NCBI GenBank assembly: GCA_002343775.1
Contig: DDSH01000017.1
Span: 46,329 to 83,272, forward strand
Direction of reading: 5' to 3'
From: Anaerolineales bacterium UBA2395
GTDB taxonomy: Bacteria > Chloroflexota > Anaerolineae > Anaerolineales > Villigracilaceae
DNA length: 36,944 bases
Shown here: positions 24,307 to 31,774 of the stretch, piece by piece
Layout: each line of letters opens with the position of its first letter
How positions within the stretch are numbered: position 1 is the first letter of the stretch
The notes under the pieces: generated by a model
Seen by the model: the letters and a program-made list of their open reading frames with translations, nothing else
The model's database searches: none
What the model was told of the DNA's origin: nothing
Made by a program: the position numbers and the translations under genes

Positions 24307-25399
24307 GATTTTTGATGATCTCGTCCGCCATCTGACGGGTCGTTAACCTGCCGCCGAGGTCGGCTGTGCGTGCGCCTTCGGTAATGGATCGATCCACTGC
24401 GGCTTCAATCGCAGCCGCTTCCACTTCCAACTTGAACGAGTGACGCAGCATCATCGCCGTCGAAAGGATCGTACCAGTGGGATTGGCGATGCCTTTCCCA
24501 GCAATATCCGGAGCGGACCCGTGGATCGGCTCATAAAGTCCCATGACGCTCGCCTCATGGGGCAACCCGACAGTTGATTCGCCCAAACTGGCAGAGGGCA
24601 ACATCCCCATCGACCCTGCCAAGACGGACGCTTCATCCGTGAGAATGTCACCGAACATGTTCTCGGTAACGACCACATCCATCCACGCAGGACCGGTGAT
24701 GAGTTTCATCGCTGCCGTATCCACAAGGACATGCTCTAACTCCACATCAGGATTTTCCTTACCCATTTGCGTGGCGATCTGCCGCCATAAACGAGATGAT
24801 TCAAGAACGTTGGCTTTATCCACCGAAGTAACTTTCTTCTTGCGTCCCTTCGCCAGGCCAAACGCAAGTTTCATGATGCGCCTGATCTCGTAGTCATAAT
24901 ATTCCAATGTATCGACGGCACGTTCGCGACCATCTTTCACATCGCGACCTTTGGGAAAGCCAAAGTATAAACCGCCGGTCAACTCGCGGATGACAAGAAT
25001 ATCCACGCCTTTGAGTTTTTCCGGCTTGAGCGGCGAGCCATCGATCAACGCCGGGTGGACTTTGACAGGGCGCAAATTGGCAAAGACGCCCAAGCCTTTG
25101 CGCAGGGCAAGCAAGCCACGCTCAGGGCGGTCTTTGGCTTTCGGGTCGTCCCATTTCGGCCCACCGACGGCGCCCAGCAAAACGGAGTCTGAGGCTTGGC
25201 AATCGGCAAGAGCCTCATCGGTCAGGGAAGAGCCGTATTTGTCAATGGAGCAACCGCCCATCAATCGTTCTTGAAAGTCGAAGGTGTGATTGTATTTGCT
25301 GGCGACTTTTTCCAGCACCCGTACGGCTTCACCGACCACTTCAGGTCCGATGCCGTCGCCGGGGAGGAGGGTTATTTTGAAATCCAAAATTTTGTCCAT
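24302..25399 (-). CDS. leuB: 3-isopropylmalate dehydrogenase
   Basis: The NAD-dependent enzyme oxidises and decarboxylates 3-isopropylmalate to 2-ketoisocaproate. It probably also acts on 3-methylmalate in the citramalate route to isoleucine. ITLLPGDGIGPEV at the N-terminus, GGLYFGFPKGR and the signature NMFGDILTDEASVLAGSMGMLPSAS are diagnostic. I place the start at 25399 (MDKILDFKITLLPGDG), giving 365 residues, the normal length. The next ATG upstream (25417) is the centre of a 28-base palindrome, and neither start has a clear ribosome site. Confidence 0.96.
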   Translation of the reverse strand: MDKILDFKITLLPGDGIGPEVVGEAVRVLEKVASKYNHTFDFQERLMGGCSIDKYGSSLTDEALADCQASDSVLLGAVGGPKWDDPKAKDRPERGLLALRKGLGVFANLRPVKVHPALIDGSPLKPEKLKGVDILVIRELTGGLYFGFPKGRDVKDGRERAVDTLEYYDYEIRRIMKLAFGLAKGRKKKVTSVDKANVLESSRLWRQIATQMGKENPDVELEHVLVDTAAMKLITGPAWMDVVVTENMFGDILTDEASVLAGSMGMLPSASLGESTVGLPHEASVMGLYEPIHGSAPDIAGKGIANPTGTILSTAMMLRHSFKLEVEAAAIEAAVDRSITEGARTADLGGRLTTRQMADEIIKNL

Positions 25400-25402
25400 T
25401 CC

Positions 25403-25430
25403 GTAGAGGCGAAGCATGCTTCGCCCCTAC
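25403..25430. repeat. 28-base REP-like palindrome upstream of leuB
   Basis: GTAGAGGCGAAGCA and its complement TGCTTCGCCCCTAC form a palindrome centred on GCATGC, with one A-C mismatch. It fills most of the 37-base gap between cimA and leuB and ends three bases before the leuB ATG. Its look (short, GC-rich, GTAGGGGCG ends) is that of dispersed REP/MITE-like palindromes rather than of the heptad repeats. Number of copies elsewhere is unknown. Confidence 0.75.
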
Positions 25431-25436
25431 ATTGAT

Positions 25437-26999
25437 TTAATGCGCAACCATCAATCCATATTCCACCGAGTCCGCCAACGCGCGCCAACTGGCTTCGATG
25501 ATGTTCGTGCCTGCGCCGACGGTACTCCAGCGAGAGGTGGTGTTGCGGGTGTCGATCAGCACACGAGTAATGGCTTCTGTGCCGTGGTCTGAATCCAGAA
25601 TGCGGACTTTGTAATCGGACAAGGTGAAATTCTTGATCTGCGGATAATAACCGGATAATGCTTTGCGCAAGGCAAGGTCAAGTGCATTTACGGGACCATT
25701 GCCTTCGGCGGCAGTGTGCAATACTTCACCCTGCACGCGGACTTTGACCATCGCTTCAGCGAAGATGCCGCGTCCTTGTCTATGCTCCACATTGACGAAG
25801 AAATCGATCAATTCAAACGGCGGTTTGTAGCCATATTCCTGTCGCTTGAGCATAATTGCCACCGAGGCTTCAGCTGCTTCAAAAGAGAAACCGCGCGACT
25901 CAAGTTCTTTGATCTCGTTGAGGACAGGCACGACTTCGGTGCCTTCCACTTCCACGCCGTGTTCTTCGGCTTTGCTAAGCAAGTTACCGCGCCCAGAAAG
26001 GTCAGAGACCACGACTCGCATTTTGTTACCGATCAATTCAGGGTCAATATGCTGATAAGAGATCGCCGAACGACGCATGGCAGCCACATGCACGCCACCT
26101 TTGTGCGCGAATGCCGATTTGCCCACAAAAGGCAAATGCTCATCAGGCGTGAGGTTGGCAACTTCTGCCACGAAGTGAGAGAGATCATATAAATGCTGAA
26201 GGTTGCCCTTGGGCAAACATTGATAACCCATCTTCAACTCGAGGTTCGCCATGACCGAACACAAGTTGACGTTACCACAGCGTTCCCCCACCCCGTTGAT
26301 GGTTCCCTGCACTTGAAGCGCACCTTCGCGGACAGCCGTCAGCGCATTAATGAGGGCAGTCTCTGAATCATTGTGCGGATGAATTCCAAATGGATGTTGA
26401 ATCTGCGCCTTCATCTCGCGGATGATTTGCTCCACTTCCCACGGCATCGAGCCGCCGTTGGTATCGCAGAGTACAACCATTTCCGCGCCGCCGCGAATGG
26501 CAGCATTGAGGGTTTCGAGCGCGTAGGATGAATCTGCTTTGTAGCCATCGAAGAAGTGTTCGGCATCGTAGATCACTCGCTTGCCATTGGCTTTGAGGTA
26601 GGCAATCGAATCTTCGATGATGCGCAGGTTGTCTTCATAGGTGGTTTGTAAGACTTCGGTGACATGCAGAGTCCACGTTTTGCCGAAGATGGTGCAGACT
26701 GGGGTTTGCGAATCGAGCAGCGCTTTGATATTGGCATCGTCTTCGGGTCCGCCTTTGACGCGGCAAGTGGAACCAAAGGCTGCGATGAGCGCGTTCTCCC
26801 ATTGCATATCACGGGCGCGTTCGAAGAACTCCACATCTTTGGGGTTCGAGCCAGGCCAGCCGCCTTCGATGAAGGACACGCCGAGCCCATCGAGTTTATG
26901 GGCAATGCGGACTTTGTCATTTGCCGAAAGGTTGAAGCCTTCGGATTGTGTCCCGTCGCGCAGGGTGGTGTCGTAGATCTGGATAAGGGGTAGGGTCAT
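25437..26999 (-). CDS. cimA: (R)-citramalate synthase
   Basis: The enzyme condenses pyruvate and acetyl-CoA to citramalate, which LeuCD and LeuB turn into 2-oxobutyrate for isoleucine without threonine. It is a DRE-TIM metallolyase: QIYDTTLRDGTQSEGF at the start, GGWPGSNPKD, the metal-binding HPHNDSETA, TINGVGERCGN and KGGVHVAA. The D-T-Q-S-E-G-F variant and the GGWPGSNPKD block are typical of the long CimA type and differ from LeuA (EQSPG, EAGFP), which is also present. The C-terminal LeuA-dimer regulatory domain (about 385-515) suggests feedback by isoleucine. Length is 520. No ilvA (threonine deaminase) gene is in the window, which fits this route. Confidence 0.92.
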   Translation of the reverse strand: MTLPLIQIYDTTLRDGTQSEGFNLSANDKVRIAHKLDGLGVSFIEGGWPGSNPKDVEFFERARDMQWENALIAAFGSTCRVKGGPEDDANIKALLDSQTPVCTIFGKTWTLHVTEVLQTTYEDNLRIIEDSIAYLKANGKRVIYDAEHFFDGYKADSSYALETLNAAIRGGAEMVVLCDTNGGSMPWEVEQIIREMKAQIQHPFGIHPHNDSETALINALTAVREGALQVQGTINGVGERCGNVNLCSVMANLELKMGYQCLPKGNLQHLYDLSHFVAEVANLTPDEHLPFVGKSAFAHKGGVHVAAMRRSAISYQHIDPELIGNKMRVVVSDLSGRGNLLSKAEEHGVEVEGTEVVPVLNEIKELESRGFSFEAAEASVAIMLKRQEYGYKPPFELIDFFVNVEHRQGRGIFAEAMVKVRVQGEVLHTAAEGNGPVNALDLALRKALSGYYPQIKNFTLSDYKVRILDSDHGTEAITRVLIDTRNTTSRWSTVGAGTNIIEASWRALADSVEYGLMVAH

Positions 27000-27009
27000 G
27001 TGTTGCCTT

Positions 27010-27061
27010 TTGGTGATCGGTCATTAGTAACTGGTAATTACCAATCACCAATTACTAATGA
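27010..27061. repeat. Heptad-periodic inverted repeat forming the 3' end of leuD
   Basis: Seven words in strict register: TTGGTGA, TCGGTCA, TTAGTAA, CTGGTAA, then TTACCAA, TCACCAA, TTACTAA. The centre of symmetry is at 27037/27038. The right three words are read on the minus strand as the last seven codons and the TAA stop of leuD. Confidence 0.85.
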
Positions 27062-27640
27062 CGCTTTTGCCTCAAACGCCGTGATGTCTTTTTCGAAGCC
27101 CATGATATAGCCGAGTTCGTCCACGCCGTTGAGCAGGCAGGTTTTGCTGAAAGCGTCAATCGGGAAGGTGAAAGAGCCTCCGGGGAAGGTCACGGTTTGG
27201 GTGGCAAGATCAACTGTCAGTTCGGCACGAGGCGCTTCTTCCACCAGATCAAAGAGCATCTTGTGAGTCGCTTCATCCACAATGATGGGGATGAGACCAT
27301 TCTTCAACGAGTTGTTGCGGAAGATGTCTGCGAACGAGGTGGAGATGACGGCACGGATGCCCCAACTGGTGAGCGCCCATGGTGCATGTTCGCGGCTCGA
27401 CCCGCAGCCGAAGTTGTCTCCGGCTAGGAGAATTTGTGCACCCTGTGACTCGGGCTTGTTGATGATGAAATCTGCTTTCGGAGATTTATCGTCGTTGTAG
27501 CGCCAGTTGAAGAAGAGCGCATCAGCGAGACCGTTCTTGTCGGTCACTTTGAGAAATTGCGCAGGGATGATCTGATCCGTGTCGATGTCGTTGACAGGGA
27601 TGGGGAGTGCGCGGGAGGTAAGCGAAGTAAATTGTGCCAT
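27038..27640 (-). CDS. leuD: 3-isopropylmalate dehydratase small subunit
   Basis: LeuD is the swivelling domain of isopropylmalate isomerase and works with LeuC. IDTDQIIPAQFLK, LAGDNFGCGSSREHAPWAL and DIFRNNSLKNGLIPI are hallmark blocks. Length is 200 residues. The C-terminal SLVIGDW is encoded inside a heptad repeat, so the repeat has replaced or extended the original tail. AAGGA precedes the ATG. It is separated from leuC by a 783-base block with an HNH gene on the opposite strand, whereas leuC and leuD are usually adjacent. leuD must therefore use read-through across that gene or its own promoter, which I cannot identify. Confidence 0.95.
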   Translation of the reverse strand: MAQFTSLTSRALPIPVNDIDTDQIIPAQFLKVTDKNGLADALFFNWRYNDDKSPKADFIINKPESQGAQILLAGDNFGCGSSREHAPWALTSWGIRAVISTSFADIFRNNSLKNGLIPIIVDEATHKMLFDLVEEAPRAELTVDLATQTVTFPGGSFTFPIDAFSKTCLLNGVDELGYIMGFEKDITAFEAKASLVIGDW

Positions 27641-27704
27641 ATATTTTCCTTATTGATTTGTTTTATACTTACATTACATATTTTGCTCAAGGAGCGGACT
27701 TACA

Positions 27705-28421
27705 ATGGCAATTGTGTATCAAGATGGCGTTGCAGGAAAAGTTTGTGCTAATCCCAAATGCGGTTGGAAGCCTCTCAGTGAATTTCATCCAAGTAGATTG
27801 CTTGGGCTTCCTGTTGGCGATGGCTACAAATCACGTTGTAAAGATTGTTTCAATGCACAAAAACGTTCTGAAAGATCTTCAAAACCAGAGAAGTACAAAG
27901 AAACTGCTCGACGGTATGTTGAAGCCAATAAAGAACATATTCGCAACCTAAAACGCAAACACCAAGCAGAATATCCCGACAAGTACCAAGAAGCAAGCCA
28001 AAAGTACTTGGAATCTAACCGAGAAAGAGTTAACAACCTAGCCCGTGAACGCCGTCAGCAAGATTTGGAACATTACCGAGAAATTGGTCGCAACTCTTAC
28101 GAACGTCATGCAGAGGATCGGCGTCGATATTCACTGGAATATTACAAACGTTTTCCAGAAAAATCTGTTGCTGCCACCAACCGTCGCCGCGCACTTAAAC
28201 TTGCAGCAAAGGGCTCACATACCGAAAAAGAATGGCAAGATCTAAAAGAACATTACAACTTCACTTGCCTTTGTTGCCGGAAAAAAGAACCTGAGATCAA
28301 ACTAACGCGAGACCATGTCATTCCACTTACAGAAGGCGGCAGTGATTCCATCAACAATATTCAGCCTTTATGTGCTCGTTGTAACAGCAAGAAAAACAAC
28401 AAGCACATTGACTATCGCTAA
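27705..28421 (+). CDS. HNH endonuclease with N-terminal zinc finger, inserted between leuD and leuC
   Basis: The 238-residue protein has an N-terminal zinc-binding block (Cys14, Cys19, Cys45, Cys48; GKVCANPKCGWKPLSEF then RCKDC), like those of phage HNH proteins. A long basic helical region with repeated KYKE-xxRRYVEANKEHIRNL-type units spans about 60-165. The C-terminal HNH domain (185-238) has CxxC at 188-191, the catalytic RDHVIPL with His204, NNIQPLCARCN and KK. It is the only plus-strand gene in the right 19 kb. It is visibly AT-richer than its neighbours and ends two bases from the leuC stop. AAGGAG precedes the ATG, and TTGATT-N16-TACATA (27653-27680) is a weak promoter candidate. I infer a recently acquired, possibly homing-type gene; its cut site is unknown. 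Confidence 0.9.
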   Translation: MAIVYQDGVAGKVCANPKCGWKPLSEFHPSRLLGLPVGDGYKSRCKDCFNAQKRSERSSKPEKYKETARRYVEANKEHIRNLKRKHQAEYPDKYQEASQKYLESNRERVNNLARERRQQDLEHYREIGRNSYERHAEDRRRYSLEYYKRFPEKSVAATNRRRALKLAAKGSHTEKEWQDLKEHYNFTCLCCRKKEPEIKLTRDHVIPLTEGGSDSINNIQPLCARCNSKKNNKHIDYR

Positions 28422-28423
28422 CA

Positions 28424-29827
28424 TTATGTGAGCAAAGTTCGCGGATCAGTTACAGTACCAGAAATAGCTGAAGCCGCAGCGGTAAGAGGACTTGCAAGAA
28501 AAGTTCGTCCACCTTTGCCTTGACGACCTTCAAAATTTCTATTACTTGTGGACACACAATATTGTCCAGGAGTTAATTCATCAGAGTTCATAGCAATACA
28601 CATACTGCATCCTGCTTCGCGCCATTCACCGCCTGCTTCTTTGAATATCTTATCCAAGCCTTCCTGTTCGGCTTGTTTCTTTACATCCTGCGAACCGGGG
28701 ACAACCATAAGGCGAAGTCCATCTGCAATTTTCTTCCCTTTCAATATACCAGCCGCGAGACGCAAATCAGAGATACGAGAGTTGGTGCAGGAGCCGATGA
28801 AGACCACGTCCACTTTTTGACCGAGCAGAGATTGACCAGGCTGCAAACCCATGTAGTTCATGGCTTTTTCGAACGCGGCTTTCTGTGAAGGTTCGCTGAA
28901 AGATTCCACGGTGGGAATGCGGTCAGTGATGCCCATGCCCATGCCGGGATTGGTTCCGTAGGTGATCATCGGTTCGATCTCGTCGGCGTTGAGCGTAATG
29001 GACTTATCGTAGGTGGCGCCTTCGTCGGTGGCGAGAGTCTTCCAGTAGGCAACGGCTTTGTCCCAGTCGGCACCTTTGGGGGCGAACTCGCGTCCTTTGA
29101 GGTATTCAAAGGTCACTTCGTCGGGGGCGATCATGCCTGCACGTGCGCCGCCTTCAATTGACATGTTGCAGATGGTCATGCGCTGTTCCATGGTGAGCGA
29201 ACGGATCGCAGAGCCGGTGTATTCAAAGACGTGACCCGTTCCCCCACCGGTGCCGATCTTGGCGATCAACGCAAGAATGATGTCTTTAGAGGAAACGCCG
29301 GGTTTGAGAGTTCCTTCCACGCGAACTTCGTAGGTCTTGGGTTTCTTCTGCAAAAGACATTGAGTCGCGAGGACGTGTTCCACTTCAGAGGTACCGATAC
29401 CGAATGCCAACGCGCCGAATGCGCCATGCGTAGCGGTGTGACTGTCACCGCAGACGATGGTCATGCCGGGTTGAGTGCGCCCGAGTTCCGGTCCGATGAC
29501 GTGGACGATGCCGCGGTGCGGGCTGGTCATACCGTGCAAGGTGATGCCGAATTCAGCGGCATTGGTTTCCATCTGCTTGATCTGCGCCGCAGCCATTGCA
29601 TCTGCAATGGGAACGTCGATAGGAGTGGTTGGGATGGAGTGATCCATCGTTGCCAACGTTTTATCGGGGCGGCGGACTTTCAGCCCACGAGTGCGGAGAC
29701 CGGTAAAGGCTTGAGGAGAGGTCACTTCGTGGACCAGGTGCAGGTCAATGTAAAGAACCGCGGGGGCTCCTTCCTGTTCGGTCACAACGTGTGAGTCCCA
29801 GATTTTTTGAAAGAGTGTTTTAGCCAT
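28424..29827 (-). CDS. leuC: 3-isopropylmalate dehydratase large subunit
   Basis: LeuC carries the [4Fe-4S] cluster of isopropylmalate isomerase (and of citramalate isomerisation with cimA present). Cluster cysteines Cys347, Cys407 and Cys410 (GSCTNSR; GCSMC) are all there, with CGDSHTATHGAFGALAFGIGTSEVEHV in the middle. Length 467 is normal and the end, VTDPRTLLT, is intact, so the neighbouring HNH gene has not cut it. Odd feature: from about codon 346 to the stop the third codon positions are AT-rich. By hand count 12 of the last 63 are G or C, against about three quarters in the mid-gene stretch. A foreign or gene-converted 3' third is the simplest reading. Confidence 0.96.
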   Translation of the reverse strand: MAKTLFQKIWDSHVVTEQEGAPAVLYIDLHLVHEVTSPQAFTGLRTRGLKVRRPDKTLATMDHSIPTTPIDVPIADAMAAAQIKQMETNAAEFGITLHGMTSPHRGIVHVIGPELGRTQPGMTIVCGDSHTATHGAFGALAFGIGTSEVEHVLATQCLLQKKPKTYEVRVEGTLKPGVSSKDIILALIAKIGTGGGTGHVFEYTGSAIRSLTMEQRMTICNMSIEGGARAGMIAPDEVTFEYLKGREFAPKGADWDKAVAYWKTLATDEGATYDKSITLNADEIEPMITYGTNPGMGMGITDRIPTVESFSEPSQKAAFEKAMNYMGLQPGQSLLGQKVDVVFIGSCTNSRISDLRLAAGILKGKKIADGLRLMVVPGSQDVKKQAEQEGLDKIFKEAGGEWREAGCSMCIAMNSDELTPGQYCVSTSNRNFEGRQGKGGRTFLASPLTAAASAISGTVTDPRTLLT

Positions 29828-29831
29828 AATA

Positions 29832-29859
29832 AATTTTCAATTTACGATTGACAAGTTTC
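29832..29859. repeat. Short heptad run between the small ORF and leuC
   Basis: AATTTTC, AATTTAC, GATTGAC, AAGTTTC from 29832: C at every seventh base. It supplies the last codons and the stop of the small ORF upstream of leuC. No strong fold-back is seen here. Confidence 0.55.
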
Positions 29860-30012
29860 GTTTTCAGCGGAGTCGTCGGCTTCAGATGCAGAATCAACTG
29901 TCGGTGTGGGGTGAAGCGCGCTCAAGTCCCAGCCAGCAGGGTACATGGGAGCAGTCGGATATTGGTCAAATGATTGATGATCATAATGGGCGTTTTCATT
30001 GTAGGTATTCAT
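29842..30012 (-). CDS. Small acidic protein of unknown function in the leu cluster
   Basis: A 56-codon frame lies in the 225-base gap between leuA and leuC, with AGGAG at ideal spacing before its ATG. The peptide starts MNTYNENAHYDHQSFDQYP, is rich in Tyr, His, Asp and Glu, has a single Cys near the end (ETCQS) and no hydrophobic segment. It has only two leucines, so it is not a leucine attenuator peptide. A possible metal- or cluster-related role beside an iron-sulfur enzyme is speculation. I recognise no family. Its stop lies in a short heptad run 15 bases before the leuC ATG, so coupling to leuC is possible. Confidence 0.6.
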   Translation of the reverse strand: MNTYNENAHYDHQSFDQYPTAPMYPAGWDLSALHPTPTVDSASEADDSAENETCQS

Positions 30013-30052
30013 GGGTTTCTCCTATTTTCAACAGATGGTCTGTGACACTTCA

Positions 30053-31687
30053 TCATCCGAGCATGACGCCGAAATCGTTCTTCACTTTTTCGACGCCTTC
30101 GGTTTGGGCGATGATGAGTTTGTTCAGTGCGTTGATGTATGCTTTTGCGCTAGCAACGATGATATCTGAGTCTGCGCCGTGCCCGCCGTATACACGGATG
30201 TACTGAATTTCACTTTGCGCATCCATGGTGGTGGAACCTTTTTCACTCTGAATGCGGACGGTGACTTCGCCGAGCGCGTCGATGCCTTCGGTGATGGCGT
30301 GAATGTTGAACTCCAGCAGAGTACATGGCACATTGACAATTTGATCGATGGCTTTGTAGGTCGCATCGACTGGACCTGTGCCAATGGTGGCAACCGTGTG
30401 AATGACACCATCCGGTCCGCGCAAACGAACGGTGGCAGTGGGCATGCCCATCGTGCCGCTCGTCACCTGCAAGCCGTTCAGTAAATATACATCGCGCGGT
30501 TTGTAGAATTCATCGGCAATGAGCGCTTCGAGGTCGAGGTCGGTGATGACCTTCTTGCGGTCGGCTAAATCTTTGAAGCGTGCAAACGCTTTATCGAGTT
30601 CGACATCATCGAGCGAATGTCCCATTTCGGCAAGGCGATTACGCAACGCAGCACGACCCGAATGTTTGCCCAACACGAGATTGGTCTGATTCACACCGAC
30701 ATCTTCGGGGCGCATGATCTCATAGGTGCTCTGATGTTTGAGCATGCCATCTTGATGAATGCCCGCTTCGTGTGCAAACGCATTCGAGCCAACAATGGCT
30801 TTATTCGGCTGAACCACGATGCCTGTGTAATTACTGACCAGTTTCGAAATACGCGAGAGTTGCTGCGTTTCGATGCCAGTTTCCAAGCCAAAGACCGGGT
30901 GACGTGTCTTCAATGTCATCACCACTTCTTCGAGGGATGTATTGCCAGCACGTTCGCCGATTCCGTTTACAGTGACTTCGGCTTGACGAGCGCCAGCGCG
31001 AATACCCGCCAAAGTATTGGCAGTCGCAAGACCAAGATCATCGTGGCAGTGAACAGAAACCGTAATGCCTTCATGCATGCCCGGTGTGTTCTTAATGATG
31101 CCATCGATCAGTTTATAAAATTCATCGGGCGTGGTGTAACCAACAGTATCAGGAATGTTCAACGTTGTCGCACCGGCTTTGATGGCTTCACCCAACACGA
31201 CATACAAAAATTCCGGTTCAGAGCGCCCTGCATCTTCGGGGCTGAACTCCACATCGGCGCACAAAGACCTGGCATACGTGACCATTTCAGAAACACGTTG
31301 AATAACCTCTTCCGGGTCCATCTTCAACTTGTGTTTCATATGAATAGGCGACGTGGCAAGAAACGTATGGATGCGCGGTTTCTTCGCGCCTTGCACTGCC
31401 TCCCAGGCTTTATCAATGTCGGGTTTGTTTGCGCGTGCCAAGCCTGCGATGACAGGAACGCGCGCCTCAGACTCAGGGTTGGCTGGGTTGCCCACTTCGA
31501 GCGCAATTCGTCTGACGGCTTCGAGGTCATCCGGCGAGGCGGCTGGGAAACCGGCTTCGATAATGTCCACGCCGAGGCGGGCGAGGTTGTGCGCCACTTC
31601 CAATTTCTCGGCTGAGGTCATCGTCGCGCCGGGAGATTGTTCGCCGTCTCTTAGTGTTGTGTCGAAGATCTTTACATAATTGGTCAT
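30053..31687 (-). CDS. leuA: 2-isopropylmalate synthase
   Basis: The enzyme condenses acetyl-CoA and 2-ketoisovalerate, the first committed step of leucine synthesis. IFDTTLRDGEQSPGATM at 7-23, DIIEAGFPAASPDD, the metal-binding SVHCHDDLGLATANTLAG, NGIGERAGN and the C-terminal LeuA-dimer domain with GMPTATVRL mark a full-length LeuA. That C-terminal domain is where leucine binds for feedback inhibition in known LeuA proteins. CAGGAG precedes the ATG at 31687, giving 544 residues. A longer frame to 31738 runs through repeat sequence and is rejected. Upstream is ilvC, downstream the small ORF and leuC. Confidence 0.96.
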   Translation of the reverse strand: MTNYVKIFDTTLRDGEQSPGATMTSAEKLEVAHNLARLGVDIIEAGFPAASPDDLEAVRRIALEVGNPANPESEARVPVIAGLARANKPDIDKAWEAVQGAKKPRIHTFLATSPIHMKHKLKMDPEEVIQRVSEMVTYARSLCADVEFSPEDAGRSEPEFLYVVLGEAIKAGATTLNIPDTVGYTTPDEFYKLIDGIIKNTPGMHEGITVSVHCHDDLGLATANTLAGIRAGARQAEVTVNGIGERAGNTSLEEVVMTLKTRHPVFGLETGIETQQLSRISKLVSNYTGIVVQPNKAIVGSNAFAHEAGIHQDGMLKHQSTYEIMRPEDVGVNQTNLVLGKHSGRAALRNRLAEMGHSLDDVELDKAFARFKDLADRKKVITDLDLEALIADEFYKPRDVYLLNGLQVTSGTMGMPTATVRLRGPDGVIHTVATIGTGPVDATYKAIDQIVNVPCTLLEFNIHAITEGIDALGEVTVRIQSEKGSTTMDAQSEIQYIRVYGGHGADSDIIVASAKAYINALNKLIIAQTEGVEKVKNDFGVMLG

Positions 31688-31701
31688 AAGAACTCCTGTA
31701 A

Positions 31702-31774
31702 ATCGGTACATTGGGAATTGGTAGATTGGGAAAACCAACTCACCAATTTACAAATTTACCAACCTACCAATCTA
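31702..31774. repeat. Seven/eight-base periodic inverted repeat between ilvC and leuA
   Basis: The right arm holds five octads in register: ACCAACTC, ACCAATTT, ACAAATTT, ACCAACCT, ACCAATCT (from 31734). The left arm has TTGG at 31711, 31718 and 31726. The arms are reverse complements in type, and AATTGGTAGATTGG pairs well with the CCAACTCACCAATT segment. The ilvC stop codon (31772-31774) sits at the repeat edge. Confidence 0.8.

Noticed and set aside
27705..28421. HNH gene as part of a group I intron or intein in leuC
   Set aside because: leuC is intact to its normal C-terminus, the HNH gene is on the opposite strand, and no intron core or intein splice motifs are seen.
29842..30012. Small ORF as a leucine attenuator peptide
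   Set aside because: It has only two leucines, not consecutive, and no terminator/antiterminator pair follows before leuC.
30617..31615. Plus-strand open frame of 332 codons antisense to leuA
   Set aside because: No motif or start signal; it is explained by the codon use of leuA.
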